Assembly: GCA_900318795.1 (NCBI GenBank)
Contig: ONLU01000001.1
Span: 166,852-230,851, forward strand
DNA length: 64,000 nucleotides
Direction: 5' to 3'
Source: an uncultured Prevotellaceae bacterium
GTDB taxonomy: Bacteria > Bacteroidota > Bacteroidia > Bacteroidales > Bacteroidaceae
This document shows positions 52,303-61,591 of this stretch, piece after piece (position 1 is the stretch's first letter; every line of letters begins with the position of its first letter). The notes beneath the pieces were generated by a model. The model had not been told where the DNA came from. It saw only the letters and a list, made by a program, of their open reading frames with translations, and did no database searches. Position numbers and translations under genes: made by a program.

Positions 52303-53856
52303 ATGAAGAAAGTATATTTATTGGCTGCTGTGGCCATGATGGCTGCACAGCTTCAGGCACAGAACGTCATTCTCGACACCTATGTGGGTGCACAGCTTGC
52401 TACTGAGGACCTGAACGGAACAGCTCGTTACGTGGGTATGGGCGGTGCTATGGAGGCTTTAGGAGCCGACCTCTCTACCATGAGTACCAACCCTGCAGGT
52501 ATCGGTCTCTTCCGGCGTGCGCAAGTAGCCGGCTCCTTTGGACTGGTATCGCAGAGCGAAGGCAAGTCCTTTCAGGATGGTTCGAAGACCAATGCTTCGT
52601 TCGACCAACTGGGTGCAGTATTCTCCACCCGCACAGGCATGCATAGTTATGTGAACTTTGGTGTCAACTTCCATAAGAGTCGTAATTTCAATCATGTACT
52701 GTCGGCAGCAGCCCGCTCCATTGATGGCTCGTCGCAGAACCGGCAGACCTGTATCAAGGGCATTCGTGGCGACTTGGATACCCGCTATGGTGAGAGCCAG
52801 GTGGACAACCTCTATGACAAGATGATTGTCAAGGATGGTGTCATGTATACCTATGATTCGGAAAGCTATCAATTCGACCGTGCCCAGACGGGCTACATCG
52901 GTGAGTATGACTTCAACCTCTCCGGCAACATCAACAACCGCGTCTATCTGGGTGTTACCGTCGGTGTGAAAGATGTACACTACAATAGTTATACAGAATA
53001 CAGCGAGGTGCTGAAACCTCTGATAGACGACATTACCTATGTAGGCATGCGTGACGACCATAAGATAACCGGTCACGGTTTCGAGGTGAAGGTAGGTGCC
53101 ATTGTCCGTCCTGTTGAGGAGTCACCTTTCCGTTTGGGTGTCAGCGTGTCAACCCCCACCTTCTACAAGTTGACTACCAGCAACGTGTCTTCTATTCACG
53201 ACGAATATGGTATGCTAAAAGAAGTGCGCTCTGACGCAGACTTCCGCTTCAACACTCCTTGGAAGTTCGGACTGTCTGCCGGACATACCGTCGGCAACTA
53301 TCTCGCCCTGGGTGCCAGCTATGAGTATGCTGATTACTCTACCTGCGACATGCGCACTATTTCGGGTTCCGGATATGACTGGGATGGCTACTACTACGAG
53401 AAGAGTTCTACGGAAACGACGATGAAGCGCCATACAGAGCGTACTCTGAGAGGTGTCTCTACGCTGAAAGTGGGTGCAGAATATAAGGTGGACCCTATGA
53501 TTTCGGTACGTGTTGGTTACAACTATGTGTCGCCTATGTATAAGGAATCGGGTGTGCGTGACCAGACATTACTGTCCTCGGGTACCTATATGGCCTCTAC
53601 CACCGACTATACCAACTGGAAGGCTACCAATCGTCTGACGGCAGGTGTGGGCTTCTCGTTCGACCAGTTCAAGATAGACCTGGCTTATCAGTACTCCATG
53701 CGTAGCGGCGATTTCTATCCGTACATGAATGGCGTTTCAGCCCAGTATGTGAGTGATGAAACTGGCAAGGAAGTAACACTCGCCAATCAGGCTTCTGCTG
53801 TCAGCGTGAAGGACAATCGCCATCAGCTGCTCTGCACACTCAGTTACAGCTTCTAA
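52303..53856 (+). CDS. OmpP1/FadL-like outer-membrane porin
   Basis: 517 residues. Signal peptide ending LQAQ, N-terminal GTARYVGMGGAMEALGADLSTMSTNPAGIGLF (the conserved FadL/OmpP1 N-terminal hatch region), then alternating strands through to a C-terminal HQLLCTLSYSF ending in Phe, the outer-membrane barrel signature. Older annotations call Bacteroidales members hemin receptors; the substrate is unknown. It resembles PorV-like T9SS barrels in N-terminal motif, but I favour FadL-like. Confidence 0.85.
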   Translation: MKKVYLLAAVAMMAAQLQAQNVILDTYVGAQLATEDLNGTARYVGMGGAMEALGADLSTMSTNPAGIGLFRRAQVAGSFGLVSQSEGKSFQDGSKTNASFDQLGAVFSTRTGMHSYVNFGVNFHKSRNFNHVLSAAARSIDGSSQNRQTCIKGIRGDLDTRYGESQVDNLYDKMIVKDGVMYTYDSESYQFDRAQTGYIGEYDFNLSGNINNRVYLGVTVGVKDVHYNSYTEYSEVLKPLIDDITYVGMRDDHKITGHGFEVKVGAIVRPVEESPFRLGVSVSTPTFYKLTTSNVSSIHDEYGMLKEVRSDADFRFNTPWKFGLSAGHTVGNYLALGASYEYADYSTCDMRTISGSGYDWDGYYYEKSSTETTMKRHTERTLRGVSTLKVGAEYKVDPMISVRVGYNYVSPMYKESGVRDQTLLSSGTYMASTTDYTNWKATNRLTAGVGFSFDQFKIDLAYQYSMRSGDFYPYMNGVSAQYVSDETGKEVTLANQASAVSVKDNRHQLLCTLSYSF

Positions 53857-53874
53857 AGATTTTTTAAGAAAAGG

Positions 53875-53905
53875 TTGTAGATTTAAATAAAAATTGCTAC
53901 CTTTG
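53875..53905 (+). promoter_or_regulatory. Promoter of the DUF4348-murB genes
   Basis: TTG (53875-53877), 20 nt, TACCTTTG (53898-53905). ATG 53929 follows 23 nt later. Confidence 0.75.
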
Positions 53906-53928
53906 TGCCGCAAATTGAGAAAGCATCA

Positions 53929-54771
53929 ATGAAACGGTACTGGGTAGCATTTTTTTGTTTGACATTGTTGGTCGCTTGTGGAGGCAACAAGACAAACACC
54001 ACCGAGGAAGAAATCCCCGCTGATACTACCATGAGTGCCGCTGACTCGATAGCTGCTGATGAGGCTGCTAACGACCCGTTGGCTAACTTGCCCCTGCCAA
54101 AGGCGGCTGATGAACTGTTTGACGATTTCCTCTATAATTTTGCTGCCAGTCGCAAACTACAGATGGAACGTGTCATGTTTCCGCTGAAGAAAGTCAATGG
54201 CAACAAGGTGGAAAAGATAGACCGTGACCATTGGCGCATGGAGCGCTATTTTATGCGTCAGCAGTACTACACGTTGCTCTTCGACAGCGAGAAACACATG
54301 GAGGTGGTCAAGGATACCAGCGTCAATCATGCGGTGGTAGAGATGATATACTTCAACACTGGTGCCGTTGTTCAGCATATCTTTGACCGTCTGCGAGGCG
54401 CATGGATGCTGACTTCTATCAACACCATTCCCATTAGTGGCTCAAACAATGCTTCTTTCTTGGAATTCTATTCCCACTTTTCTACAGATAAAGAGTTCCA
54501 GGAGGAAAGTCTCAGCGAGACCATCCAGTTTGAAGGACCCGATCCCGATGACGATTTTGCCCGTATGGAGGGTGTGATTACTCCTGATACCTGGGAAGCC
54601 TTTGCTCCGGAACTGCCCCAAAAGATGATCTATAACATCATCTACGGTCAGCCACGTCCAGAGGGTAATCGGAAGGTCTTCGTGCTGCGTGGCATTGCCA
54701 ACGGTATGGAAGTCGAGATGACCTTCGTGCGGAAAAACGACACCTGGAAGTTGACTAAGCTGAACACCTGA
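53929..54771 (+). CDS. DUF4348-like lipoprotein
   Basis: 280 residues from ATG 53929; the start upstream at 53905 lies in the promoter. Lipobox LLVACGG (Cys near 17). A Thr/Glu/Ala-rich linker follows, then a globular part with DELFDDFLYNFAASRKLQMERVMFPL, HWRMERYFMRQQYYTLLFD, FDRLRGAWMLTSINTIPI and FLEFYSHFSTDKEFQ. I recall the DUF4348 family having this pattern; function unknown. 16 nt before murB. Confidence 0.75.
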   Translation: MKRYWVAFFCLTLLVACGGNKTNTTEEEIPADTTMSAADSIAADEAANDPLANLPLPKAADELFDDFLYNFAASRKLQMERVMFPLKKVNGNKVEKIDRDHWRMERYFMRQQYYTLLFDSEKHMEVVKDTSVNHAVVEMIYFNTGAVVQHIFDRLRGAWMLTSINTIPISGSNNASFLEFYSHFSTDKEFQEESLSETIQFEGPDPDDDFARMEGVITPDTWEAFAPELPQKMIYNIIYGQPRPEGNRKVFVLRGIANGMEVEMTFVRKNDTWKLTKLNT

Positions 54772-54787
54772 TAAATTGTTGTAAAGG

Positions 54788-55789
54788 ATGAAAGATCTGC
54801 GCGATTATAGCCTGTTGGCGCATAATACTTTTGGTATTGATGCCAAGTGCAGCCGTTTCCTGGAGTACGAAAACACTCAGGAAGCCCAGCAGGTAGCCCA
54901 GCTGTTGCGTGAGTCCGGACAGCCCTATGTCATTATTGGAGGAGGCAGCAATCTGCTGCTTACTCGCGATTTTCCTGGTATTGTGGTCCATTCTGCCATG
55001 AAGGGATGGGATATCGCCGGATGTCGTATGGCTTGTGGAAGCGGTGAGACTTGGGACGACATCGTGGATGTCAGCCTGCGCAATGGACTCTATGGTGCTG
55101 AGAACCTGTCCCTGATACCGGGCGATGTGGGAGCCAGCGCTGTACAGAATATTGGTGCTTACGGGGTGGAGGTCAAAGACCTGATTGCTGAGGTTCATGC
55201 CGTGGAGATTGCTACAGGGCGTCTGTGCCTGATTTCTTGTGAGGACTGTCAGTATGGCTATCGCCAGAGCCGCTTCAAGAACGACTGGAAGAACCGTTTC
55301 CTCATCACGATGGTTGTCTATGAGTTTGAACCTGTGTTCCAGCCTCGTCTTGACTATGGCAATATCCGTAGCGAACTTGAGCGTCAGGGCATCAGCCAGC
55401 CTACCGCACAACAGTTGCGTCAGGTCATTATCGACATTCGTCGCACCAAGCTTCCTGACCCTCAGGAATTGGGCAATGCCGGCAGTTTCTTTATGAATCC
55501 TGTGGTGCCTCGTCAGCAGTACGACACGCTGGCTGCTCAGTATCCCGGAATGCCGCACTATACGGTGGACGAAGACCACGAGAAGATTCCTGCAGGCTGG
55601 ATGATTGACCAGTGTGGCTGGAAAGGACGCTCCTTGGGACCTGCAGGGGTACATGATCGGCAGGCACTTGTACTCGTCAATCGCGGAGGGGCTACCGGAA
55701 CTGATGTCGTCCGACTTTGTCAGGCTATTCAGCACGATGTCCAACAGCGTTTCGGCATTTTGATTCATCCTGAAGTCAACATTATCTGA
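54788..55789 (+). CDS. murB: UDP-N-acetylenolpyruvoylglucosamine reductase
   Basis: Cytosolic FAD enzyme reducing UDP-GlcNAc-enolpyruvate to UDP-MurNAc in peptidoglycan synthesis. 333 residues. FAD-binding YVIIGGGSNLLLTRDFPGIV, LSLIPGDVGASAVQNIGAYG, YRQSRFKNDWKNRFLIT, and NAGSFFMNPVV with the catalytic Ser. C-terminal PAGWMIDQCGWKGRSLG and VNRGGATGTDVV. The length and Tyr/Ser arrangement match the E. coli-like type I MurB. Coupled with DUF4348 and an MBL hydrolase. Confidence 0.97.
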   Translation: MKDLRDYSLLAHNTFGIDAKCSRFLEYENTQEAQQVAQLLRESGQPYVIIGGGSNLLLTRDFPGIVVHSAMKGWDIAGCRMACGSGETWDDIVDVSLRNGLYGAENLSLIPGDVGASAVQNIGAYGVEVKDLIAEVHAVEIATGRLCLISCEDCQYGYRQSRFKNDWKNRFLITMVVYEFEPVFQPRLDYGNIRSELERQGISQPTAQQLRQVIIDIRRTKLPDPQELGNAGSFFMNPVVPRQQYDTLAAQYPGMPHYTVDEDHEKIPAGWMIDQCGWKGRSLGPAGVHDRQALVLVNRGGATGTDVVRLCQAIQHDVQQRFGILIHPEVNII

Positions 55790-55826
55790 ATACGGTCACC
55801 AACGTTTATAACAAACAAGTAGAGCG

Positions 55827-56597
55827 ATGCGATTGACTTTCCTCGGTACTGGAACATCTTGTGGGGTACCCACCATTGGCTGCCGCTGCTATACCTGCAC
55901 CAGCACGGATCCGCACGACAAACGGTTGCGTTGTTCGGCCTTGGTGGAAACAGCTGAGACACGACTGCTCATTGATTGTGGTCCTGACTTCCGCCAACAA
56001 ATCATGAATCAGCCTTTCCGTCGTATTGACGGCATTTTGATAACTCATGCCCACTATGACCACATGGGGGGAATGGACGACATACGCCCTTATTGCCAGT
56101 TTGGCGAAATCAATGTCTATGCAGACCCTCTGGCCTGTCAAGGTATGCTTCAGATGCTGCCCTACTGCTTTGCAGAGCATCGCTATCCAGGAGTACCAGC
56201 CATCCAGCTACACGAAATCCGTCCCCATGAACCGTTTCGGATTGGCGACATTCATATCATGCCCTTCCAGGTGATGCATCACGACCTGCCTATCTTGGGC
56301 TACAGGCTGACTTCTGATGATGCAGACCTGACCTATATTACGGATATGAAGACCATCGATCCTGCAGAACTCGACTATCTGAGCGGAACGCGAATGTTGG
56401 TGGTCAATGCTCTTCGTCAGAAACCTCACCACAGCCACCAGACTGTTAGTGAGGCTGTTGACTTTGCACATCTTGTTGGTGCTTCTCAGACTTGGCTTAT
56501 CCATTCCAGTCACGACATAGGCCGACATGCAGAGGTCAACGCGCAGCTGCCTTCAGACATCCAACTGGCCTACGACGGACAGGTCATTGAACTTTAG
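55827..56597 (+). CDS. MBL-fold metallo-hydrolase (PhnP-like)
   Basis: 256 residues. N-terminal MRLTFLGTGTSCGVPTIGCRC, the ligand-bearing LLIDCGPDFR and ILITHAHYDHMGGMDDI (HxHxDH), VNALRQKPHHSH and WLIHSSHDIGRH supply the other metal ligands. The Cys-rich loop after GTGTS (GCRCYTC) resembles PhnP, a cyclic phosphodiesterase, but no phn genes are nearby, so the substrate is unknown. Co-directional with murB, 37-nt spacing. Confidence 0.9.
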   Translation: MRLTFLGTGTSCGVPTIGCRCYTCTSTDPHDKRLRCSALVETAETRLLIDCGPDFRQQIMNQPFRRIDGILITHAHYDHMGGMDDIRPYCQFGEINVYADPLACQGMLQMLPYCFAEHRYPGVPAIQLHEIRPHEPFRIGDIHIMPFQVMHHDLPILGYRLTSDDADLTYITDMKTIDPAELDYLSGTRMLVVNALRQKPHHSHQTVSEAVDFAHLVGASQTWLIHSSHDIGRHAEVNAQLPSDIQLAYDGQVIEL

Positions 56598-56606
56598 TCT
56601 CCACCT

Positions 56607-58253
56607 TTAGCGGAACAGCAAGTCATGTAGTGTACACAGCGACTTCTCCTTTGTCGGCGACGAGAAGACAAAGAACAGTGCATGCTTGCCGGCGAACGTG
56701 CTTAACTCGGGCAACTTGACAGTCAGCTCGGTAGTGGTCTTGGGCATCTTCGAAGTCAGTTCGATGGTTCCCAGCAACTGTCCGCCTTGCGACGTCCACG
56801 GACGGTCTATCATCACCTGGATAGTGCCATCTAGTCCCTCGGGCGTCAGTCGTAACACTAACTCTACGTCATTGCGTCCCTTGGTCTGGTCAAAGTTGAA
56901 GTATTTGTAGCCTACAATGGAACCGTCGGTGTTATTGACAACGGCATTGGTGTTGTTGCGTATGTTGTAGGGGTCGGCAAACTTGTCGTCAGTACCGTAG
57001 CCGGCTTCAATGTATGAGCCATAGAAGGTGTTGTTGGGCCATTCGTGGATGGCTACCTTGGGACCGGTATACCAGCAGGCAATACCAGCCGAATGACGCT
57101 CCAGCGGATCAAGTCCGTTCAGCGCGAAGCCCTCGGAGGTGTATTCTCCCTCGGATATCTCGACCTTGCCACCTGCGCCTTCTTCCACCTTGACGGTAAT
57201 GGGAGCCACCATAGCCTGACGGGCAAACTCGTTGAGACCCGACTGACGATGATAGAACACATACCACTGACCGTTGATTTCGCAGATGCTACCGTGCGTA
57301 TTGCCGGAAACATTGGCCGAGGCAATGGTGTCACCCTTGGCGTCAATGTCACGGGCACGTCCGTCAATGATAGTACCGCCATAGGTCCATGGACCCAAGG
57401 GATGGTCGCCGTAAGCATAGGCCAGCGTATAGTTGGTTGTGGGTAACCCGAATTCGCCCTCTTCCGTAAAACGACTGTAGATGAACACGTACTTGTCCTT
57501 GATCTTGCGGATGCTGGAAGCCTCGAAGAAACGGAACACACCAGGCTCCTTGAATCCGGATATCATGTGGCTGACCACTTGCGTACCCGGCTTGACAGTT
57601 GCCATTGTGGCGGGATCAAGTTCGGCACCGTTAGACTCACCGAAGCCCCAGTAGCCATAGACGCGTCCGTCATCGTCTACAAAAACAGCAGGGTCAAAAC
57701 CTAACACACCGTCTACCTGATTGGGATTGTCTTTTTGCCAGTTGCATACCTCGAAAGGACCGTCCGGGCGTGAACTCTTGGCTATCAGTCCGTTGCGATA
57801 GCCCGTCTGGTCATTGGGATACAGATAATAGGTCTTCTTGCCGTCAGCACCCTGCACCATCGTTACGTCAGGTGCAAACAGTACATCGGCAGTCTGGGCA
57901 GTATCGAAAGGCTCGCCTTTGGCATTCTTGTCCACACGCAGTATTTCGCCGTCGTAGCGCCATAGATTCAGCGAGTCTACCGAGGCGGACCATACTACCT
58001 GTTCCCTTCCGCAGTAGTCGGTGATGCGGGTGTCGTGTGAACCATAGATGTAGACACGCTGCTTGCCGGGCTGGTCAGGGTCTTCGAAGACATAGGGCTC
58101 ACCGTCGGGAATGTGCTCCCAAAGGGGCAGGTAAGGATTGCCTACGGTCTTCAAACTGGCTTGAACCGTTGCCTCTGGCTGGTGGCTGCAAGCGGTGAGT
58201 AGCGTGCCGCAAGCTGCGGCTAGAACCATGCTCGTAATTGTCTTTGTGTTCAT
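56607..58253 (-). CDS. GH43 family glycoside hydrolase lipoprotein
   Basis: Probable arabinofuranosidase or xylosidase acting on plant polysaccharide side chains. 548 residues. Lipobox TLLTACSHQ (Cys near 22). Five-bladed propeller with GEPYVFEDP and VLFAPDVTMVQG (the general-base and transition-state Asp regions), then FFEASSIRKIKDKYVFIYS with the general-acid Glu. The C-terminal 130 residues form a CBM6-like sandwich (HALFFVFSS near the end). The start is 33 nt after the mutS2 stop, so it may be read from the mutS2 promoter. Converges with the MBL gene (9-nt gap). Confidence 0.9.
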   Translation of the reverse strand: MNTKTITSMVLAAACGTLLTACSHQPEATVQASLKTVGNPYLPLWEHIPDGEPYVFEDPDQPGKQRVYIYGSHDTRITDYCGREQVVWSASVDSLNLWRYDGEILRVDKNAKGEPFDTAQTADVLFAPDVTMVQGADGKKTYYLYPNDQTGYRNGLIAKSSRPDGPFEVCNWQKDNPNQVDGVLGFDPAVFVDDDGRVYGYWGFGESNGAELDPATMATVKPGTQVVSHMISGFKEPGVFRFFEASSIRKIKDKYVFIYSRFTEEGEFGLPTTNYTLAYAYGDHPLGPWTYGGTIIDGRARDIDAKGDTIASANVSGNTHGSICEINGQWYVFYHRQSGLNEFARQAMVAPITVKVEEGAGGKVEISEGEYTSEGFALNGLDPLERHSAGIACWYTGPKVAIHEWPNNTFYGSYIEAGYGTDDKFADPYNIRNNTNAVVNNTDGSIVGYKYFNFDQTKGRNDVELVLRLTPEGLDGTIQVMIDRPWTSQGGQLLGTIELTSKMPKTTTELTVKLPELSTFAGKHALFFVFSSPTKEKSLCTLHDLLFR

Positions 58254-58286
58254 AGGTCTGATGTTTATAGTTTTTTTCGTTATCGT

Positions 58287-60923
58287 TTAATCCAAGTCCA
58301 CCACCGTAATGCCTGCTCCTCCGAACTGTACGTGCTCGTCCTTGGCACTCTTGACGTTGGGGACGGTGTGCAGGTATTGGCGGATGAGCTGGCGCAGGAT
58401 GCCTGAACCCGTTCCATGCAGGATACGCACGCGACTCAGTCCTATCAGAATAGCATCGTCGATGAAGTGCATCACCGTGTCTATCGCCTCGTCACCGCGC
58501 ATACCGCGGACGTCAATATCCTGATGGAAGTTCTGCTTGCGGTCTTCCATCGTGGCTCGCGTCATGTGGCTGGTCTGGATAGCCAGATGGGCGTGCTTGT
58601 CTATGGCAGTAGCCGTTTTCCCGCTGTCAGCTTTGGACTTTTCGCTTCTCTCCAACTGTTCCAACTTCACCTTGCTGCGCAGTCCACCGAAGATGACGGT
58701 GGCTTGCTTGCCTTGTATCGATTCTATCTCACCAACGCTGCTGGTGCCTTTGATGCGGACGCTGTCGCCTTTCTCTAACGGACGGTTAGCATTGTTCAGA
58801 CTGGCTTTGGCACGTTCGGCCAGCTTTTCGCTGACGGCCTTCTGTTCCTCGCCCTTCTTCGCCTTGCGCTGCTCTTTGCGAGCCTTGCGCTCCTGCATCT
58901 GCTGCAACTTCTTGGCAAAGTCCTCTTCGCTCATCAGCCCTTGCTGGTCGTCGCTGGTCACCTGCTCACGGAATTGTTGCAGTTCTTCACGAATCAGGCG
59001 TGTTTGTTCCTTCTCGGCCTGAGCCTCCTTGATTTCGCGAATGGCATTCTCTATCTTCCGGTTGGCCTCCTTCAGCAGTTCGTCAGCCTGTTGCTGGGCA
59101 CGCTTCAGAATCTGCTTGCGCTCGCGTTCTATCTCTTCCAGATTGGTTTCGTAGCGTTGGATGTGTCCTTCGAGCGACTTCTCGTGCTGGTGGATGGTCT
59201 GACGCTTGCCCTCCCAGTAGCGCTTGTCGCGAACAATGTCCTGCAGGTATTTGTCACTTTGGATATATTCAGAACCCACAATCTCAGAGGCGTCATTGAT
59301 GACCTCGTCGGGAATTCCTGTCTTACGGGCTATCTCAATGGCAAAAGACGAGCCTGGCTGACCTATAGACAACTGGAACAACGCCTGCATCTGATGTCGG
59401 TCGTAGAGCATCGCTCCGTTCACCACGCCCGGATGGCCTTCGGCAAAGTGCTTCAGGTTCTGGTAGTGGGTGGTGATGACTCCGAAGGCTTCTTTCTTCC
59501 AGAACTGCTTTAGCACGGCTTCGGCGATGGCACCTCCTATGGTTGGTTCCGTACCCCCTCCGAACTCGTCTATCAGCAATAGGGTCCTCTCGTTCGCCTG
59601 TCGCATCATGTTCTTCATGTTCAACAGGTGGCTTGAGTAGGTAGAGAGGTCGTCGGCTATTGACTGTTCGTCGCCGATGTCTATCATGATGTCGTGGAAA
59701 ATGCCCGTTGTCGAACGGTCACCAATGGGGATGCTGAGTCCGCATTGCAACATATATTGCAGCAGACCCACCGTCTTCAGGCATACCGACTTGCCTCCCG
59801 CATTTGGACCCGAGATAATCAGCAACCGGCCAATATTTTTCTTGTCCTTGTCGCTGCCAGCGTTTGTTGCTCCCTTTATTTCCGTGTCATTCGTTTTTTC
59901 TAATCTGATGTCCAGAGGCACCACTTTCTTCTCCTGCTTTGCAAGTGAGCGCTGCAATAAGGGATGGATGGCACGAATCCAGTCCATCATCGGCTCGTCC
60001 TTGGTCTCGGGCTCGAAGGCCTGCATCTGCTCTGCCATGTTGGCTTTGGCCTGTATCAGGTCTATCTGTGCCAGAAAGCGATACGAGTCCAATACCTCTT
60101 GCACATGAGGGCGCAGCTCGTCAGAGAACACAGTCAGTATGCGCACTATTTCGCGACGCTCGGCAGCCTCCAGTTCACGAACCTTGTTGTTGGCTTCCAC
60201 TACCTCGGCAGGTTCGATGAAAACCGTCTTGCCCGTGGCTGACTCGTCGTGTACAATACCATTGATTTTGCGTTTCAGACCTGGTGCTACCGGAATCATC
60301 AGTCGCCCGTCACGCAGCGTTGGAGCCACGTCCTGAGCTACTAGTCCTTCACGCTGGGCAGCATGGAGTATGGTGTATAGCGTGCGCGAAATGCTGCCTG
60401 CTGTCTGTTCCATATCGTGACGGATACCTGCCAGTACCATCGATGCAGAGTCCTTGATGTGTCCGAACTTGTCCAGTATAGAGTCTATGCGGCGTATCAT
60501 GGCAGGGAATGTCAGCACGTTCTCTGCCAGTCTGTGTAGGGCGGGGTAGGTGTATCGAGGTTCGACTCCCTCTCTCTCCGAATCCTCCGTGTGATTCAGG
60601 AAAACTACTATCTTCCCTATGGTCTCCAGCGAACGGCGCAGGTCCCACAGTTCTTCTTCCTCCAGATGTGTGTTCTCCAGACGGATACGAGCCACCGACT
60701 CGCGGACGTCAAAGAAGAAGTTGAATTCCGGCTTCTCCGTGTTTTGCAGCATGCGGCGGAATTCGCGTATCTGTTCCAGATGCTCGTTAATCACCGAAGC
60801 CTCGTCCGAGAAGGCTATTTCGTCCACCTTCTCCTGTCCCAGCGTTGAAAGACATAGCCCCTTCAGCAGCCGTCGTATTTCGTCGAATCCTATCTTCGAT
60901 TCAAAGTTCTTAGGATAAATCAT
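58287..60923 (-). CDS. mutS2: Endonuclease MutS2
   Basis: MutS-type ATPase with a C-terminal Smr nuclease domain, implicated in suppressing recombination and in rescue of collided ribosomes. 878 residues from ATG 60923 (MIYPKNFESKIGFDEI), chosen because the -7 box ends 4 nt upstream. Walker A SGPNAGGKSVCLKT near 372, Walker B LLLIDEFGGGTEP, a long coiled coil (about 520-640, Glu/Gln/Lys-rich), a KOW-like segment (RPLEKGDSVRIKGTSSVGEIE) and Smr (about 800-878) with DVRGMRGDEA and RILHGTGSGILR. Confidence 0.96.
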   Translation of the reverse strand: MIYPKNFESKIGFDEIRRLLKGLCLSTLGQEKVDEIAFSDEASVINEHLEQIREFRRMLQNTEKPEFNFFFDVRESVARIRLENTHLEEEELWDLRRSLETIGKIVVFLNHTEDSEREGVEPRYTYPALHRLAENVLTFPAMIRRIDSILDKFGHIKDSASMVLAGIRHDMEQTAGSISRTLYTILHAAQREGLVAQDVAPTLRDGRLMIPVAPGLKRKINGIVHDESATGKTVFIEPAEVVEANNKVRELEAAERREIVRILTVFSDELRPHVQEVLDSYRFLAQIDLIQAKANMAEQMQAFEPETKDEPMMDWIRAIHPLLQRSLAKQEKKVVPLDIRLEKTNDTEIKGATNAGSDKDKKNIGRLLIISGPNAGGKSVCLKTVGLLQYMLQCGLSIPIGDRSTTGIFHDIMIDIGDEQSIADDLSTYSSHLLNMKNMMRQANERTLLLIDEFGGGTEPTIGGAIAEAVLKQFWKKEAFGVITTHYQNLKHFAEGHPGVVNGAMLYDRHQMQALFQLSIGQPGSSFAIEIARKTGIPDEVINDASEIVGSEYIQSDKYLQDIVRDKRYWEGKRQTIHQHEKSLEGHIQRYETNLEEIERERKQILKRAQQQADELLKEANRKIENAIREIKEAQAEKEQTRLIREELQQFREQVTSDDQQGLMSEEDFAKKLQQMQERKARKEQRKAKKGEEQKAVSEKLAERAKASLNNANRPLEKGDSVRIKGTSSVGEIESIQGKQATVIFGGLRSKVKLEQLERSEKSKADSGKTATAIDKHAHLAIQTSHMTRATMEDRKQNFHQDIDVRGMRGDEAIDTVMHFIDDAILIGLSRVRILHGTGSGILRQLIRQYLHTVPNVKSAKDEHVQFGGAGITVVDLD

Positions 60924-60927
60924 GCTG

Positions 60928-60959
60928 CAAAGGTACAATTTTTACCTCTCTTTTGCAAA
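60928..60959 (-). promoter_or_regulatory. mutS2 promoter, near-leaderless
   Basis: Minus strand: TTTG (60956-60959), 20 nt, TACCTTTG (60928-60935). Four nt separate the box from the ATG. Confidence 0.8.
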
Positions 60960-60974
60960 AAAGTGGGCTAAAAA

Positions 60975-61006
60975 TTTGCAAGATTCAAAAAATACCCTTA
61001 CCTTTG
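60975..61006 (+). promoter_or_regulatory. Promoter of tRNA-Ser
   Basis: TTTG (60975-60978), 20 nt, TACCTTTG (60999-61006), about 27 nt before the tRNA. Almost back to back with the divergent mutS2 promoter. Confidence 0.8.
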
Positions 61007-61033
61007 CAGCCTATTTCAAGACATTAGGGCACT

Positions 61034-61118
61034 GGAGAGATGGTAGAGTGGTCGATTACAGTAGTCTTGAAAACTACCGTACCGAGAGGTACCGGGGGTT
61101 CGAATCCCTCTCTCTCCG
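61034..61118 (+). tRNA. tRNA-Ser (anticodon TGA)
   Basis: 85 nt with the long variable arm of class II tRNAs. Acceptor GGAGAGA (61034-61040) pairs with TCTCTCC (61111-61117); anticodon loop CTTGAAA; variable arm TACCGTACCGAGAGGTA; T-arm GGGGGTTCGAATCCCTC. No CCA encoded. Confidence 0.96.
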
Positions 61119-61135
61119 CTGATAAATCCGCGTAA

Positions 61136-61591
61136 CTAATTGTTTGGCAATAAGTTGCGCGGATTTTCTAGGTTGAACCACTGGTAAGAGTCGATTTCAC
61201 TATTTGGGTTGAACTCGCTGGCATCTGCAACGAATGCAGTGAAGTTGCACATCAATGTGTTTGACGGCTCAAAAAAGCTGGTGCGATTAAATCTCAGGTG
61301 GGTGACAGTCATTCCTGTCTCTTCCTTCACTTCACGGCAAACCGCATGTTCCAATTGTTCGCCACGATTGACATAGCCAGCCACAAGGATGAAATGCGGT
61401 TTCCCATACTGGCGGATAAGCAGAATCTGTCCCGTCTGCTCATTGATGACCACCATACTCACAGCCACATTGTACATCTGAAAACGGTATTGTTGGCACT
61501 GAGGACAGTAAGGCACTATACCCTCACCCTCTAATTCTCGTTCTGTCAGTGCTGTTCCACACTCATAACAATGCTTTTGAATCATACTCAT
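61136..61591 (-). CDS. NUDIX hydrolase with N-terminal zinc ribbon (NudC-like)
   Basis: 151 residues from ATG 61591, which overlaps the upstream GNAT stop (ATGA). Zinc ribbon CYECG and CPQCQ near the N-terminus; NUDIX box [20 protein letters not shown] followed by TGM. The layout suggests a small NADH pyrophosphatase-like or ADP-sugar-type NUDIX enzyme; substrate not determinable. Ends 18 nt from the convergent tRNA-Ser. Confidence 0.9.
   Translation of the reverse strand: MSMIQKHCYECGTALTERELEGEGIVPYCPQCQQYRFQMYNVAVSMVVINEQTGQILLIRQYGKPHFILVAGYVNRGEQLEHAVCREVKEETGMTVTHLRFNRTSFFEPSNTLMCNFTAFVADASEFNPNSEIDSYQWFNLENPRNLLPNN

Noticed and set aside
51690-52337. 215-codon frame on the minus strand rich in Arg/Ser/His
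   Set aside because: Mirror of the repetitive codons of the Tyr/Gly-rich gene; no signal or domain.
54755-55768. 337-codon open frame on the minus strand
   Set aside because: Antisense to murB, no recognisable motifs.
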